From Archaeoglobaceae archaeon (GTDB lineage: Archaea > Halobacteriota > Archaeoglobi > Archaeoglobales > Archaeoglobaceae), in contig JALSOQ010000005.1 of the NCBI GenBank assembly GCA_026986375.1, positions 62,001-126,000 on the forward strand: a stretch of 64,000 bases of DNA, given 5' to 3'. Position numbers and translations under genes: made by a program. Below the pieces are notes generated by a model. It saw only the letters and a program-made list of their open reading frames with translations, ran no database searches and had not been told where the DNA came from. Numbering within the stretch: position 1 is the first letter of the stretch; each line of letters opens with the position of its first letter. Shown one piece after another: positions 24,693-31,621 of the stretch.

Positions 24693-24933
24693 AGTTTAAA
24701 TTGTGCATTCGAGGTATTTAAAGATTTTGACAGGATAATAATCTACCACTAACCACCCCCACCCACCTCCCCTAATTCATCCCCGCATTGAAATGCGAGA
24801 CTTTCTTAGCGACTTTCTGTAAGCATTTTATAATCATTATCTACATCGATTGGGAAAATAAAGCTATAATAGTTTTTAAAATCGATACGAGAACGAATAT
24901 ACGATAGAATCTAAAAATATAGATGGTTAAGCC

Positions 24934-25113
24934 ATGAAAAAGGGGAAGGAAAGAGTTGTTGGATATGTATCCAGAAATATTAAAGAGTTAATTAGAGAGG
25001 CTATACGCTCCGGTGACTTTGCTTCAGAATCCGACTTTGTCGCTGAAGCAGTTATCAAATTAGCTTACGAATGGAAAGCCAAGAAAGAGAAGAAGTTGGA
25101 AATTGTAGAATGA
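24934..25113 (+). CDS. ribbon-helix-helix regulator
   Basis: A 59-residue protein. The order is a beta strand (ERVVGYVSRN), helix A (IKELIREAIRSG) and helix B (ASESDFVAEAVIKLAYEWK), the CopG/MetJ-like pattern. Such dimers bind short palindromes. It is the first rightward gene after the IS and lies just upstream of a 21-base-period repeat and the palindrome-rich control regions, which are natural targets. TATA-like TTTTTAAAATC lies about 60 bases upstream. Confidence 0.7.
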   Translation: MKKGKERVVGYVSRNIKELIREAIRSGDFASESDFVAEAVIKLAYEWKAKKEKKLEIVE

Positions 25114-25159
25114 TTTATATAATAACCTGACAGTTGTTTAGGATTAGATGTTGGTTAAT

Positions 25160-25179
25160 AACAACTGAAGACTGTTGTT
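25160..25179. repeat. AACAAC/GTTGTT stem
   Basis: AACAAC-8-GTTGTT precedes the paired repeats at 25191-25247. It may be part of the same operator or origin. Confidence 0.35.
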
Positions 25180-25190
25180 AATATATTTAT

Positions 25191-25247
25191 TTGGAGCGAG
25201 TTAATATAAATAAATATTAAGTTAATATAAATAAATATTAACTCCAA
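25191..25247. repeat. tandem 20-bp repeats within an inverted-repeat frame
   Basis: Two identical 20-mers (25201-25220 and 25222-25241) lie one base apart. Each is itself an inverted repeat of the form TTAATAT-6-ATATTAA. The pair is flanked by TTGGAG (25191-25196) and CTCCAA (25242-25247). The 21-base period equals two helical turns. This looks like an iteron or operator array in the element. Confidence 0.7.
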
Positions 25248-25457
25248 ACAACTATTACAACAATCGACCAACAAACATCTTCTTAGTTTAGCAAATTGTC
25301 TAAGCAACTTAGATAGGGGATGGTCGTTAAAGTCATCTTTTACGACTTTCTTAGTAGCACTATCTAATAGAAAAAATGAGGGTGTAGACCTTAGAAGAAA
25401 GTAAGAAGGGGTTAAAACGCTTGCAACGTCACCATCTCATTAACTTTATCAGCTTTG
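25248..25457. other. AT-rich intergenic stretch
   Basis: No gene is supported here. It holds short stems such as GTCGTTAAAG...TTTTACGAC (25323-25350). An ACTCCAAAC...GACCAACAAACATCTTC segment resembles part of the control cassette at 25613-25640, suggesting an older third copy. Confidence 0.3.
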
Positions 25458-25760
25458 GTTAAGGTCTATTTAAATTCGCTCCGCTAATAAAATTCTCAGA
25501 AAAGAGTAAAAGAGAAAAGAAGAGAAAAGAGGATTTTTATAAAACTGCATACATATGCAACTCTCCGCATGCGGTAGCATGCCATATATATAGCATGCAA
25601 CCGCATGCAACAACTCCAAACTTTTCATCAACCAACATCTTCAATTCACTCAAACTCACTTTCCAATTTTTATCGATTTTGAAAGATAAAAACGTTGACA
25701 ACGTCGTTGGAAACAGTTTTAACGTCGTAAAGGGAATAACGAGTAAGGGTTTAATATTTT
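25458..25760 (+). promoter_or_regulatory. control cassette A (GCATGC palindromes) upstream of toxin-antitoxin genes
   Basis: A purine-rich AAAGAGTAAAAGAGAAAAG tract is followed by GGATTTTTATAAAACTGCATACAT. Then come repeated GCATGC palindromes around a TATATATA core (25566-25608), and a distal block with GATAAAAACGTTGACAACG. The same order recurs at 26357-26640 with GTATAC in place of GCATGC. It probably carries the promoter and operators for the antitoxin-toxin genes. Confidence 0.6.
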
Positions 25761-25778
25761 GCGGTTTTACGGGTATTG

Positions 25779-25964
25779 ATGGAGGTAGGTGTTATAAAGG
25801 AGGCGGTTAGGGAGGTTTTAAGGGAGGAATTGGAGGAGATTCTCAAGGAGGTTGTATTGAATCTGATTCCAGAGGAAGAGCCGGGAGAAGATGAGAAGGG
25901 GTTTGTAGAGGAAGAAGTTTCCGAGGAGGATTATGTTCCTCTTGAGGAGGTTATGAAGAAGTGA
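25779..25964 (+). CDS. RelB-type antitoxin
   Basis: A 61-residue acidic protein. An N-terminal helix (VGVIKEAVREVLREELEEILKE) is followed by a disordered acidic stretch (PEEEPGEDEKGF) and a short helix (DYVPLEEVMKK), the shape of archaeal RelB/ParD-like antitoxins. The ATG is preferred to an upstream TTG. Its stop overlaps the GTG start of the RelE-like toxin. Confidence 0.7.
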   Translation: MEVGVIKEAVREVLREELEEILKEVVLNLIPEEEPGEDEKGFVEEEVSEEDYVPLEEVMKK

Positions 25965-26218
25965 ACAGGGTTTTTCTACACAAGAGAGTTATCAAATTCT
26001 TAGAGAAGCTCGATGAAAAAAGACGAGAGAATGTTCTTAGAGTTCTAAAATCTCTTGAAAAATTTCCTCTTATTAGAGCGGATATAAAGAAGATAGGTGA
26101 AAGAACTTACAGAATGAGAATAGGTGAGTTAAGAGTTATTTTCGATTACGATAAAGAGAAGAATGCTATTTTCGTTAAACTCGTTGATTTTAGAGGTCGT
26201 ATCTATAAAAATGTTTAA
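25961..26218 (+). CDS. relE: RelE/ParE-superfamily toxin
   Basis: An 85-residue RelE-fold protein: helix pair RVIKFLEKLDEKRRENVLRVLKSL, then YRMRIGELRVIFDYDKEKNAIFVKLVDFRGRIYK. The strand arginines and the late Arg-x-x-Tyr are typical of RelE mRNA interferases. It starts GTG within the antitoxin stop (GTGA). It probably stabilises the element in the host lineage. Confidence 0.85.
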   Translation: MNRVFLHKRVIKFLEKLDEKRRENVLRVLKSLEKFPLIRADIKKIGERTYRMRIGELRVIFDYDKEKNAIFVKLVDFRGRIYKNV

Positions 26219-26320
26219 TTTGGAGTTCAACACGATGCTGAAGTCATTAGGATTTTAATAAACCAATTTTATAGAGATGTTGTAGAACCTGCCCTTAAGA
26301 GGAGGGAGGCGATGGTCTAA
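26219..26320 (+). pseudogene. remnant of a ribbon-helix-helix gene
   Basis: Thirty-three codons open directly after the toxin stop, in the same frame and without a start codon. They read GVQHDAEVIRILINQFYRD, then VEPALKRREAMV. This resembles helix B and the tail of an RHH regulator. It may be the end of a lost regulator that once served the control cassette just downstream. Confidence 0.4.
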
Positions 26321-26324
26321 AAAT

Positions 26325-26650
26325 TGTATACAACTGTATTCACCTAAGTTGAACCCTACTTAAATTCACTCAGCTAATAAAATTCTTAGAAAAGAGTAAT
26401 AAAGAAAAGAAGAGAAAAGAGGATTTTTATAAAACTGCATACATCTGTATCGAATGGTATACAACTGTATCTCTTATATATGTATACTGTTGTATACCGC
26501 AATATCAACCTTTTCTGAGACCCATCTCTCCGTTTTCTCTCTACTCCCTTCTCCATTTTTTTCGACTTTGAGAGATAAAAATATTGACGACGTCGTCGAA
26601 AACGGTTTTAGCAACCAATTTTTTTAGAAAGGTTTAAGTTTTAGGTATTA
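26325..26650 (+). promoter_or_regulatory. control cassette B (GTATAC palindromes) upstream of the unknown gene pair
   Basis: This is a diverged copy of cassette A. It has the same AAAGAAAAGAAGAGAAAAGAGG and TTTTTATAAAACTGCATACAT blocks, but the palindromes are GTATAC (GGTATACAACTGTAT and GTATACTGTTGTATACC). The distal TTTTTTCGACTTTGAGAGATAAAAA block with GACGACGTCGTC is also kept. A further GTATACAACTGTAT lies at 26327-26340. It is probably the promoter and operator for 26667-27991. Confidence 0.6.
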
Positions 26651-26666
26651 AGTGTTTTGAGGGGGT

Positions 26667-27092
26667 GTGGGGGTGAGGGTTAAGAAGAGTGAGAGGGGTT
26701 TGTTTAAATTACCATCGATTGATATTAGATATTCGACAGCTGATCTGAGAGAAAAATTTGGCTTAGATCCGAATAGACCAACCGCGGATGGGTATGGGCA
26801 TCACAAAAGTTGTGAATGGTTTGTTCAGGAAGTTAAGTCCACAGATCTGGATTGGGCGGTAGAGCAGGTAAAATCCACAATTGAACAATTAAAAGATAGA
26901 GGAGAGCCAGTTGATAAAGCGTTTATCATCATCAGAAGAAAGCCGCGATCTGCAAAGTATGATATAGGGCGAGGGGGGATACTGTATTATAAGGGTTCAA
27001 AAAGGCCAGTTAGTGTGAGGGGGATTGTGATTAGAATAGTTTATGAGAAGGAGATTAGGAGGGACTGGGAATGGCGATTCTTTTCCGCTTAA
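26667..27092 (+). CDS. unknown protein, possible nuclease-like fold
   Basis: A 141-residue protein I do not recognise. Central HHKSCEWFVQEVKST contains an E-x-K and a strand-like pattern weakly reminiscent of PD-(D/E)XK enzymes. A helix with EQVKSTIEQLKDRG and a strand KAFIIIRRK follow. It starts GTG after GGGGGTGTGGGG and overlaps the next gene by 22 bases, so the two form a unit under cassette B. Confidence 0.5.
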   Translation: MGVRVKKSERGLFKLPSIDIRYSTADLREKFGLDPNRPTADGYGHHKSCEWFVQEVKSTDLDWAVEQVKSTIEQLKDRGEPVDKAFIIIRRKPRSAKYDIGRGGILYYKGSKRPVSVRGIVIRIVYEKEIRRDWEWRFFSA

Positions 27093-27991
27093 ATATAACG
27101 GGGACTGGATTAACTGAGACTGAAAAGCTTGAAAGACTTATAGATTATTCTCACAAGTTTTCATACAACATAGGATTTAAGAGGGATAGATATCATCTTT
27201 GGATAAATGATGACCTTGAGGAGTTAGGTGGTAAGTTGGAAGTGAATACCGAGGACTTTGGGAGTATAAGAGCCAAGATTCATAGAATGTCAGAGGAAGT
27301 TGTTTCAAAAGCAATTTTAAAGTTTTATGGAGTTCTCGAATTACCAGAGCCAATAGAGGTTGAAGGATATGAAAGTCAAATAGCGCTTGATAAGTTACCT
27401 GCAACGCTTGTGATATATAATAAGCATTATAGGAGGATTTATGGATGCACGGTTGAATTCAGTACGTACACAATACCCGACTGGGAGATCGTTTTGAACA
27501 GTGAAAGCTTTAGAAATAGGCTAATATCTGCCATAGAGAAGACTGTTCATAAAGGTGTAGAGTTGGTATCATGCGTTGTAGGATTTTCAAAGTATGCAAT
27601 GAGGGATATTCGGGACAGAGTGCTCTTTCACTACCCCGAAAGGAAAGTATTCCTTGAAGACTTCTTTAGAACTCTGAATGAGGAAACTAAGGAAGAAACT
27701 ACCATAGCAGAAGACATTCGCAGGATATTACGTCCATACAAAATTGAATTCCTAACATCTGTTCTAGATTCTTTTAAAGAGAAACTCGATAGGTTGCTAA
27801 TTACGTTCTTTAAGGAGACAGGTGCTATACTTGTTGGAGGTAGTTACGTCCTTATTGCAGAAGATGAGGGCACATTCTTCCGACTCTACGAAAAGTTAAG
27901 AGATGACTTTATATCAAGTATCAAGAATGAGTGGCCAGATGAAGAAAAAATTTCTTCTATTCTTGAGAAATGGATCGAACACAAATTCTGA
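27071..27991 (+). CDS. unknown 306-residue protein, partner of 26667 gene
   Basis: A soluble protein with no family I can name. It has alternating strands and helices with no clear P-loop, zinc or membrane segment. A GFKRDRYHLWI segment lies near residue 36, and GAILVGGSYVLIAEDEGTF near residue 255 may be a beta hairpin. It starts within the upstream gene and ends the rightward module. A role in replication, regulation or host defence is possible; nothing in the sequence decides. Confidence 0.5.
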   Translation: MAILFRLNITGTGLTETEKLERLIDYSHKFSYNIGFKRDRYHLWINDDLEELGGKLEVNTEDFGSIRAKIHRMSEEVVSKAILKFYGVLELPEPIEVEGYESQIALDKLPATLVIYNKHYRRIYGCTVEFSTYTIPDWEIVLNSESFRNRLISAIEKTVHKGVELVSCVVGFSKYAMRDIRDRVLFHYPERKVFLEDFFRTLNEETKEETTIAEDIRRILRPYKIEFLTSVLDSFKEKLDRLLITFFKETGAILVGGSYVLIAEDEGTFFRLYEKLRDDFISSIKNEWPDEEKISSILEKWIEHKF

Positions 27992-28619
27992 TACTTTTTC
28001 TCCTAAAATTAAAGTCTCCCAGATTCAAACTTTTTAATTTAGAGCTTCTTACTAAAGGTTGTCAAAGCCGAGGACGTCCTCAGCCCTTGTGGTAACACCA
28101 ATCTCGAGACTTATAGCTTATAACCATCTGGAGGCTCTTCAGAGCTTATAATCTATAACAGAGTTCTGCTATAATTTATAACCTCATCTGCATCCTGGAA
28201 CGAATGGACCAATACAGGAGCTGCAGCCGATCTCCTCTCTCATAACTTTCCGTTATTCATTATAAAAGCGATTATATTAATCTCGGGGAATCCGAAGGAT
28301 TGGTGTATTCCCCAGAATCTGGGGGATTAGGCAAGCCGAAACCACTAAAAAATTAAAATTTAGGCAATCCGAAAAATGGGAAAATCTAAAAATGCAAAAA
28401 TCGACTTTTACGATAGTAATAACATAATATAATGTAATAATATAGCTGAGCGGTTGTTATATAACAGCGGTTAGAAAGGCTTTTCTGAGCGAAAGGAGTT
28501 AGAATATCGCTTATTCTTAGCATCTCTAAGATGGTATTACCGAATGGATTAGTTTCGATTCGAGCGAGGTTGAAATTTCGCAATCTCGCAATTTTACAAA
28601 AATGGAGAATAAAAAGTAA
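27992..28619. other. gene-poor, structure-rich region; candidate origin
   Basis: This 630-base stretch lies where the rightward and leftward modules meet. It holds GAGGACGTCCTC (palindrome near 28070), three TTATAACC/TTATAATC motifs (28110-28185), and GGGGAAT...ATTCCCC nested with CCCCAGAATCTGGGG (28283-28325). GGCAAGCCGAAA and GGCAATCCGAAA form a near-repeat. A perfect TGTTATATAACA at 28455-28466 is flanked by GCGGT direct repeats. I see no convincing gene; a 65-codon frame on the minus strand looks accidental. Confidence 0.45.
28455..28466. repeat. perfect 12-bp palindrome with GCGGT flanks
   Basis: TGTTATATAACA is preceded and followed immediately by GCGGT. It could be an operator or an origin element. 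Confidence 0.5.
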
Positions 28620-28721
28620 TCACTTTTTCATCTTCTTAACTGCCGACTTAACCATATCATATAAAAGATTGAATACTCCACAGGCGATTATACTTATCAA
28701 ATAAAGATCGAACAAGCTCAT
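28620..28721 (-). CDS. 33-residue membrane microprotein
   Basis: ATG overlaps the upstream stop (TAATG). The peptide has a hydrophobic first half (SLFDLYLISIIACGVFNLL) and a lysine-rich tail, the shape of a small integral membrane protein. It is the last gene of the leftward operon. Stop-start overlap supports it. Confidence 0.5.
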   Translation of the reverse strand: MSLFDLYLISIIACGVFNLLYDMVKSAVKKMKK

Positions 28722-28936
28722 TACTTCCACCTCACAACCTTATATCCTTTCTCCTCCAACAGCCTTACAATCTCCCTTTTGCTGACCCTTCCATCTATAA
28801 CGAGTCTGATCACCGTTCTTCTGCCGAGCTGTCTAAGGATCAGATTATCGAAGACAAGGTAACCTATAGCCGTCAATGCAAGCAGGAACCCTGCAACCTT
28901 GACAATGGTGAAGCAAACGCTGAACGGATCAGGCAT
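28721..28936 (-). CDS. small membrane protein with basic C-terminus
   Basis: Seventy-one residues. One transmembrane helix (IVKVAGFLLALTAIGYLVF) is followed by a basic helical domain (RRTVIRLVIDGRVSKREIVRLLEEKGYKVVRWK), which looks like a small helix-turn-helix or protein-binding tail facing the cytoplasm. It overlaps the upstream gene by 8 bases. Confidence 0.65.
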   Translation of the reverse strand: MPDPFSVCFTIVKVAGFLLALTAIGYLVFDNLILRQLGRRTVIRLVIDGRVSKREIVRLLEEKGYKVVRWK

Positions 28937-29714
28937 TGCTATTAACCTCCTTTAGCTTCTTCTTAATCTCCTTGAGCCTGTTCTTGAAGTGTTCCAGCAG
29001 ATCGGCAGTCGGCTTATACTTCTCCTCGAAAGCCTTGATAAGTTCTTCATCACTCTTCGACAGTAGATCCCCTATTGTGTAGATGCCCAAGCTCCTGAAT
29101 ATTGCAAGTTCCGTGTCATCCTCCGCAACAGTTTCGATTCCCTTCTTTCTCACCTGATAGCTGAACCATTCCTTCTGCTTCTCCTTGACGATCTTCTCGA
29201 CGGCTTCCTGAATCCTTTCCTCTTCGGTCTCAATGGCCGGCATCCTGTAACGGAAGATCAGATAAAACGTCAGTATGGGCCAGAACCATCCTGTCCAGTA
29301 CGTGAATTGAACGTAATATTCATCGACCGTCCGCTCCACATCCTCCCATGTTATCGGCCTCCTTTCAAGCTTTGCAAGCTTCTCCTTTAGTTTTGCATTT
29401 TCTTCTCTTAGCTTCTTGATCTCCTCTCTGAGAATTTCATTCTGCTTCTTCAAGTCTTCGATCTGCTTTTGCAGAACTTTCACAAGCTCCTCCAGAGTCA
29501 TGTTCGTTTGATTTGCCAGTGTCGGAGTTGGGGTTGGTGTAGGAACGATAGTCGGTGTCGGGACGGGAGTAAGCGTTGGAATAGGCGTTGGAGTAACGTT
29601 AACGCTTAAATTCGTCTGATTCAACGTCTGATTGACTGCCGTCTCATTGACGTTCCCGGCAACCGCTAAACCAACCAACATAAGCAGGCTAAACAATATC
29701 AAAAGTATCCTCAT
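28929..29714 (-). CDS. secreted coiled-coil membrane protein with Thr-Pro linker
   Basis: About 261 residues from an ATG behind AGGAGGT. The signal peptide is RILLILFSLLMLVGLAVAG. A Thr-Pro-rich linker (PTPIPTLTPVPTPT) follows, then a long coiled coil with KKLREENAKLKEKLAKLE. A transmembrane segment (WTGWFWPILTFYLIF) and a charged C-terminal domain end it. It is probably a virion or envelope protein with an outside stalk. Its first 26 bases lie within the ATPase gene. Confidence 0.75.
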   Translation of the reverse strand: MRILLILFSLLMLVGLAVAGNVNETAVNQTLNQTNLSVNVTPTPIPTLTPVPTPTIVPTPTPTPTLANQTNMTLEELVKVLQKQIEDLKKQNEILREEIKKLREENAKLKEKLAKLERRPITWEDVERTVDEYYVQFTYWTGWFWPILTFYLIFRYRMPAIETEEERIQEAVEKIVKEKQKEWFSYQVRKKGIETVAEDDTELAIFRSLGIYTIGDLLSKSDEELIKAFEEKYKPTADLLEHFKNRLKEIKKKLKEVNSNA

Positions 29715-30936
29715 ACTTCTCAAACCTCCTAAACTCTCTAACAAAATCGTAGGGTGTAAACTGACCCTCTCTCGCCTTCCGAGACATCGGAGGACGTATC
29801 TTAATCTTCTGGCACGTCAGCATGTTGTGGAAGTATGCGTACTGCTTTCCCAAACGTCTTAGTTCGGATTGTTCGATTCCAAGCATTTTAGCTATTTCTT
29901 CGCTCCAACTCCTCTTGAAGAATCTCTCGGTCATCTGTTCCTTGACGACTTCGTCTATATCCTGCCATGACTGAAAGTCGAGAGTCCAAGCCAGATGCTG
30001 CGCTCTGCTTATTCTTGCGTATATCTGAAGTTGTGCTCTTGCTCTCGTCTGGTATCTCGACAGGCTGTCGAGTAAGTCCCTACTTCTCGATGGAGCGAAG
30101 AGGTTGTCATCCGCGACGAAGAAGCTCAGAATGCGATCGTGCGGCATGTTCTTCCAAGTTTCGTAAATTGCACTCAGGTAAATAAGAGAACAAACGAAAC
30201 GGTCGAGAGGATCATCGACGAAGGCGAAGGTTATTATGCTGACGTGATCGCCGCTCAGAACTTCTCTCAAGCTGTAACCCTCGTCAGAAATCAGGTTCAG
30301 GTTGGCGATGTATAGGATCTTTTGGGCTGTGGCTTTCATGTATCCCGGGACGTCCTCTCCTTCAAGGATCTCTTTGAGATCCTTCAAACTCCCCGCATCC
30401 TGCAGGTATGCTGTAAGGAGTAATCTTTCTACTGGACCGCTCGGAAGGATTTTCGGGATAAGGTTGAGCAACTCATCTTCGGTGAGCTTTATCGGCTTGA
30501 AGAATTCCTCGGCTTCTGGATACTTCTCAACGAATTTACGATATTGCGGAGTGTTCGGAGTGTATGCGACTGTTCTGATCGGCTTAGGCTCAAGATTGAA
30601 TTCGTTTTTCAGGACTTTAACCATATCGGGATCGTTATTAGGCAAATTCATGAAAATTCCTTCGCATTTCGCCTCCAAGCTCGGTTCAATTTCTACGACT
30701 TTTCTTCCTCTTGCATAATCGACTTCCTTGAGAGTTTGAGCAAGTGTGGTCTTGCCGGCTCCTGTAACTCCGACGATAGCTCTATGCTTAACCTTCGAAG
30801 ATACGGTGACGAACTTTCCTCTACTATTTATTCCGACTGCAAGCTCTCCCAATTCCCTCGTTCTGTCTTTCACCTTGACTTTAACATCTCTACCTTCCCC
30901 GTAATACCTTCTAAAAGTTGCAGATAGCATGAGCAT
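29689..30936 (-). CDS. HerA/FtsK-like ATPase
   Basis: About 415 residues. Walker A is GVTGAGKTTLAQ near residue 57 and Walker B is LSFFVADDNLFAPS, with Asp-Asp in place of the common Asp-Glu. ILPSGPVERLLLTAYL and a YQTRARAQLQIYARIS sensor/arginine-finger region follow. It resembles virus DNA-packaging or pleolipovirus VP8-type NTPases. It stops at TAG; the frame beyond stays open only 14 codons. Starts at GTG 30939 or ATG 30930 are alternatives. Confidence 0.8.
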   Translation of the reverse strand: MLMLSATFRRYYGEGRDVKVKVKDRTRELGELAVGINSRGKFVTVSSKVKHRAIVGVTGAGKTTLAQTLKEVDYARGRKVVEIEPSLEAKCEGIFMNLPNNDPDMVKVLKNEFNLEPKPIRTVAYTPNTPQYRKFVEKYPEAEEFFKPIKLTEDELLNLIPKILPSGPVERLLLTAYLQDAGSLKDLKEILEGEDVPGYMKATAQKILYIANLNLISDEGYSLREVLSGDHVSIITFAFVDDPLDRFVCSLIYLSAIYETWKNMPHDRILSFFVADDNLFAPSRSRDLLDSLSRYQTRARAQLQIYARISRAQHLAWTLDFQSWQDIDEVVKEQMTERFFKRSWSEEIAKMLGIEQSELRRLGKQYAYFHNMLTCQKIKIRPPMSRKAREGQFTPYDFVREFRRFEKYEDTFDIV

Positions 30937-31499
30937 CACCTCAAAATCAAAGTTTCAGCAGCTTCGAAAATCCCAGATAAGAACCGCTTTCTGACAAGAC
31001 TTGCGTAAAGATTGCTCGGCAAAACCTTGATAGGATTGTCCTCGACGATCTCAATGACTCCAAAATCGGCAAACGCTTTGACTACCCTTCGAACATGCTC
31101 GACAGCGGATTTATCATCCGTTCCGTAAACCCATCTTGCAATCGTTCTGAGATCTGCCGGCTTGTCATGCTTCCTTGCAAAAATAGCCATGATTACTGCG
31201 CTCCTGATCTCGTTCTCCCGATCAAACAAGCCCTCAAGCTCCTTGATGAAGTTTTCCTTAGATTCCTGAGCGTTTATCGACTTCTTGAGATAAACAACGC
31301 ATTTCATCAGCTTTTCAAGGGCATCCTCAAGAATTCTCAGCTTTTCACTCGGAAAGACTGCATTATTATACTCTTCAATATGCTCCTTGAACTCCCTCTC
31401 ATAGTCAAGTGCTATCTCCACGAACTTATCCCTAACCTCCAAACGTTTTCCGTTAAGAGACTCTAAGCTAACCTCACCGTTTGAATCCAAGCCTCTCAC
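30936..31499 (-). CDS. helical winged-helix protein
   Basis: A 187-residue protein. The first 110 residues are charged helices (YEREFKEHIEEYNNAVFPSEKL). The C-terminal part is a winged helix (RTIARWVYGTDDKSAVEHVRRVVKAFADFGVIEIVEDN). The GTG start overlaps the stop of a short upstream frame, and the stop overlaps the ATPase start (TGATG). It may regulate the late operon or act beside the ATPase. Confidence 0.65.
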   Translation of the reverse strand: MRGLDSNGEVSLESLNGKRLEVRDKFVEIALDYEREFKEHIEEYNNAVFPSEKLRILEDALEKLMKCVVYLKKSINAQESKENFIKELEGLFDRENEIRSAVIMAIFARKHDKPADLRTIARWVYGTDDKSAVEHVRRVVKAFADFGVIEIVEDNPIKVLPSNLYASLVRKRFLSGIFEAAETLILR

Positions 31500-31599
31500 C
31501 TTCTTATGGTCATAATCTCCATATTACAGCAAGCTCCAAGCCTCAACATCCGAAAATGTTGAATTCTGGTTATCACCTCCTTTCAGCGGGAAACCCGCT
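31496..31599 (-). promoter_or_regulatory. hairpin plus strong ribosome site between late genes
   Basis: On the minus strand a perfect AGCGGG-AAA-type stem (31585-31599) is followed by AAAGGAGGTGATAACC. No ordinary start codon sits 5-10 bases after this ribosome site. An open frame of up to 26 codons runs from here and ends in TGA overlapping the GTG of the winged-helix gene. It may be a leader peptide or an attenuator. Confidence 0.35.
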
Positions 31600-31621
31600 A
31601 TGAGCGTAAAAAATAACGTAT

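Larger units (their letters stand above)
23126..24830 (-). mobile_element. IS200/IS605-family insertion sequence
   Basis: About 1.7 kb, with tnpA and tnpB oriented leftward. The right end on the minus strand has the family's typical hairpin (CGCACTTTAGTGCGGGGAGG, then ATGTCAA). A matching left-end hairpin (CGCATT-TC-AATGCG, then GGGGATGAA) lies at about 24784-24800. There are no inverted repeats or target duplication, as expected for a single-strand transposon. Exact ends are estimated to within about 15 bases. Confidence 0.8.

Noticed and set aside
24693-24830. CRISPR-like repeats near the IS left end
   Set aside because: The repeated hairpin words are the IS605 sub-terminal structures; no repeat-spacer array occurs in the window.
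25161-25800. Other small frames in the AT-rich control regions
   Set aside because: They have no ribosome sites and follow palindromes and simple repeats; only the 59-residue RHH gene and the TA pair are supported.
28386-28583. 65-codon minus-strand frame in the candidate origin
   Set aside because: Its composition is low-complexity, no ribosome site precedes it and it overlaps palindromes. I treat it as non-coding.
29642-29691. ATPase UAG as a readthrough site
   Set aside because: The frame after it runs only 14 codons without a family motif and overlaps the next gene's signal peptide. UAG is probably the true stop, though not proven.
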